Below are positions 4,954-5,745 of a stretch of 5,745 nt of DNA, in pieces. The position numbers and the translations under genes were made by a program. The first letter of the stretch is position 1; each line of letters starts with the position of its first letter. Under the pieces are notes generated by a model. It ran no database searches, was not told the DNA's origin, and was given only the letters and a program-made list of their open reading frames with translations. Source of the DNA: JAPUDS01 sp039812985 (GTDB lineage: Bacteria; Patescibacteriota; Saccharimonadia; Saccharimonadales; Saccharimonadaceae); assembly GCA_039812985.1 (NCBI GenBank), contig JBDHUL010000044.1:1-5745 (forward strand), given 5' to 3'.

Positions 4954-5589
4954 TTACTTGACGGTTTGTCGAGACTGTTTGAATGTTGCAGCGTTCCAGA
5001 GTTTTACGGCAGCCATGCCAATAGTCCCGCAAATAATATTGATATCCCGCTCAAGCGAGGCTTCATTTGTGTCCGCCATGTCGAGATCAAAACGCTCCTC
5101 TGCGGTTGGCCGGCCGTAGGGGTGCATCTGGTGCTGCTTGACGGCATAGCTCGAGAGAATTCCCGGTTTGCACGGAAGGACTTCTGCTTTGTAACGCTCG
5201 CGCTGATCGGGAGTCAGTTGCCCCATAAAATCAGCAAAGTCGCTTGGCGAATGAGGGCGCCTCCCAAAAATTCGCATGGTGCCGTTGATGATATTGTGTA
5301 GCTGAGCGGTCTCATCGATACCGAGTCCATAAAGTATCTTTGGGAGTGGTGCTTTACGTCCGTTGTCGTCTGGATTCCGTAGCGCGTATTGAAACATAGA
5401 TATTGTTTCACCATCTTCGCCGATGCGAGGCGTGCGGTCGATAACAAGTTTCTGGTTGTTTCTCGCCATGACGCGTAGGAGTGATCGACTGGCAAGTGCG
5501 GCAGTATGCAGTAGCGGCACAAGACACAACTCTAACCCGCCGCGAACGGCCGACTCTGTATACCGGGAACCACGTAGCTTACGATCCAT
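4954..5589 (-). CDS. Divergent bacterial sugar transferase family protein (phosphoglycosyl transferase-like)
   Basis: This encodes 211 residues that align along their length with the bacterial sugar transferase family (WcaJ/PglC type), whose members load phospho-sugars from UDP-sugars onto undecaprenyl phosphate to start glycan synthesis. Visible family elements are RIGEDGETISMF (55-66, usual R.G.dGk.F..yKFRsM), GIDETAQLHNIINGTMRIFGRRP (90-112, usual slDElPQl.NvlkGdMslVGpRP), CKPGI (usual vkPGiTG), and the closing DLDMADTNEASLERDINIICGTI. The catalytic Asp-Glu dyad is kept as Asp92-Glu93. Departures are clear: the N-terminal membrane-inserting helix is short and broken by Arg, His and Ser (about 19-40), the KFRSM basic motif reads QYALRN, the first Pro of GPRP is Arg, and the WQVxGR part is lost. 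It may be a specialised or catalytically altered relative. The ATG at 5589 is supported by a strong promoter 6 nt upstream; M41 is a weaker alternative. Confidence 0.72.
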   Translation of the reverse strand: MDRKLRGSRYTESAVRGGLELCLVPLLHTAALASRSLLRVMARNNQKLVIDRTPRIGEDGETISMFQYALRNPDDNGRKAPLPKILYGLGIDETAQLHNIINGTMRIFGRRPHSPSDFADFMGQLTPDQRERYKAEVLPCKPGILSSYAVKQHQMHPYGRPTAEERFDLDMADTNEASLERDINIICGTIGMAAVKLWNAATFKQSRQTVK

Positions 5590-5595
5590 AAGACG

Positions 5596-5624
5596 ATTAT
5601 ACCATAATAGTCATTCTAATACAA
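5596..5624 (-). promoter_or_regulatory. Strong promoter of the sugar transferase-like gene; leaderless start predicted
   Basis: On the minus strand, TTGTAT (forward 5619-5624) and a perfect TATAAT (forward 5596-5601) are separated by exactly 17 nt. Six nt (CGTCTT) then lead to the ATG at 5589. This is the best sigma-70-type promoter in the window, and it leaves no room for a Shine-Dalgarno, so the transcript should begin at or next to the start codon. Confidence 0.75.
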
Positions 5625-5672
5625 CTTGAGGATCGTCGCACTGCGAGAGATGCCGTGAAGATAAGGTAGAGT

Positions 5673-5680
5673 AAGGGAGG
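5673..5680 (+). promoter_or_regulatory. Possible ribosome binding site of the right-edge gene
   Basis: AAGGGAGG is complementary to the 16S anti-Shine-Dalgarno end and lies 12 nt before the ATG at 5693, somewhat farther than ideal. It supports a plus-strand gene starting there. TAGAGT (5667-5672) just upstream could be a -10 box but has no matching -35. Confidence 0.4.
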
Positions 5681-5692
5681 CGAAGAACACAC

Positions 5693-5745
5693 ATGTCTTT
5701 TTTACAACGGTTACAGTATAAACCCTTGACAAGTCCCTTGTACCA
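5693..5745 (+). CDS. 5' end of an unidentified gene, cut by the window edge
   Basis: An open frame starts with ATG at 5693 and continues for 17 codons (MSFLQRLQYKPLTSPLY) to the right edge without a stop. A purine-rich AAGGGAGG precedes it, and it is divergent from the sugar transferase-like gene with 103 nt between the two starts. Too little is present to recognise a family. The reading frame could be chance; the ribosome binding site is the main support. Confidence 0.4.
   Translation, partial: MSFLQRLQYKPLTSPLY

Noticed and set aside
5423..5629. Plus-strand frame opposite the start of the sugar transferase-like gene
   Set aside because: It is antisense to a gene with a strong promoter and traceable family motifs, and has no ribosome binding site or recognisable domain.

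Overview
The window is a compact bacterial housekeeping segment with little non-coding DNA and about half GC by eye. It reads with the standard code: TGA, TAA and TAG all end recognisable proteins. The best guess for the source is a small-genome bacterium of the Patescibacteria/CPR type, perhaps Saccharibacteria. The reasons are the mix of divergent short proteins, the style of the TrmH-family methylase and the frequent absence of Shine-Dalgarno sites. This is inference from memory of such genomes, and no marker here is decisive.

Layout, left to right: (1) a minus-strand tRNA-Leu (anticodon TAG, CCA encoded) with an extended -10 promoter. (2) A plus-strand pair with a stop/start overlap (TAATG): a histidine-phosphatase-fold protein that has lost its second catalytic histidine, then a SpoU/TrmH-family RNA 2'-O-methyltransferase. 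(3) A 256-nt gap that is unusually structured: repeated GATGCAA/TGCAA words, then a perfect 9-bp hairpin whose loop holds AGGGTGGCACC, an exact match to the T-box riboswitch core. (4) hisS, histidyl-tRNA synthetase. (5) A terminator-like hairpin that runs into the promoter of tig, trigger factor. (6) clpP, preceded by a near-perfect CIRCE operator (HrcA site) and a strong Shine-Dalgarno. (7) Convergent to clpP, a divergent member of the bacterial sugar transferase (phosphoglycosyl transferase) family. (8) Divergent from that, the first 17 codons of an unidentified gene running off the right edge.

Functionally the segment is about making and checking proteins: tRNA supply (tRNA-Leu), RNA modification (TrmH family), tRNA charging (HisS), folding at the ribosome exit (trigger factor) and degradation of damaged proteins (ClpP). 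The CIRCE site suggests ClpP is tied to heat-shock control, whereas tig appears to have its own constitutive-looking promoter.

The most notable features are regulatory. Several genes (the phosphatase-like gene, the sugar transferase gene, probably tig and possibly hisS) have a -10 box ending only 6 to 8 nt before the ATG and no convincing Shine-Dalgarno, which predicts leaderless or nearly leaderless mRNAs. By contrast, clpP has a full AGGAGG. I found no CRISPR array, insertion sequence, phage gene, toxin-antitoxin pair or defence system. The window is mostly ordinary, and the hisS leader is the least explained part.
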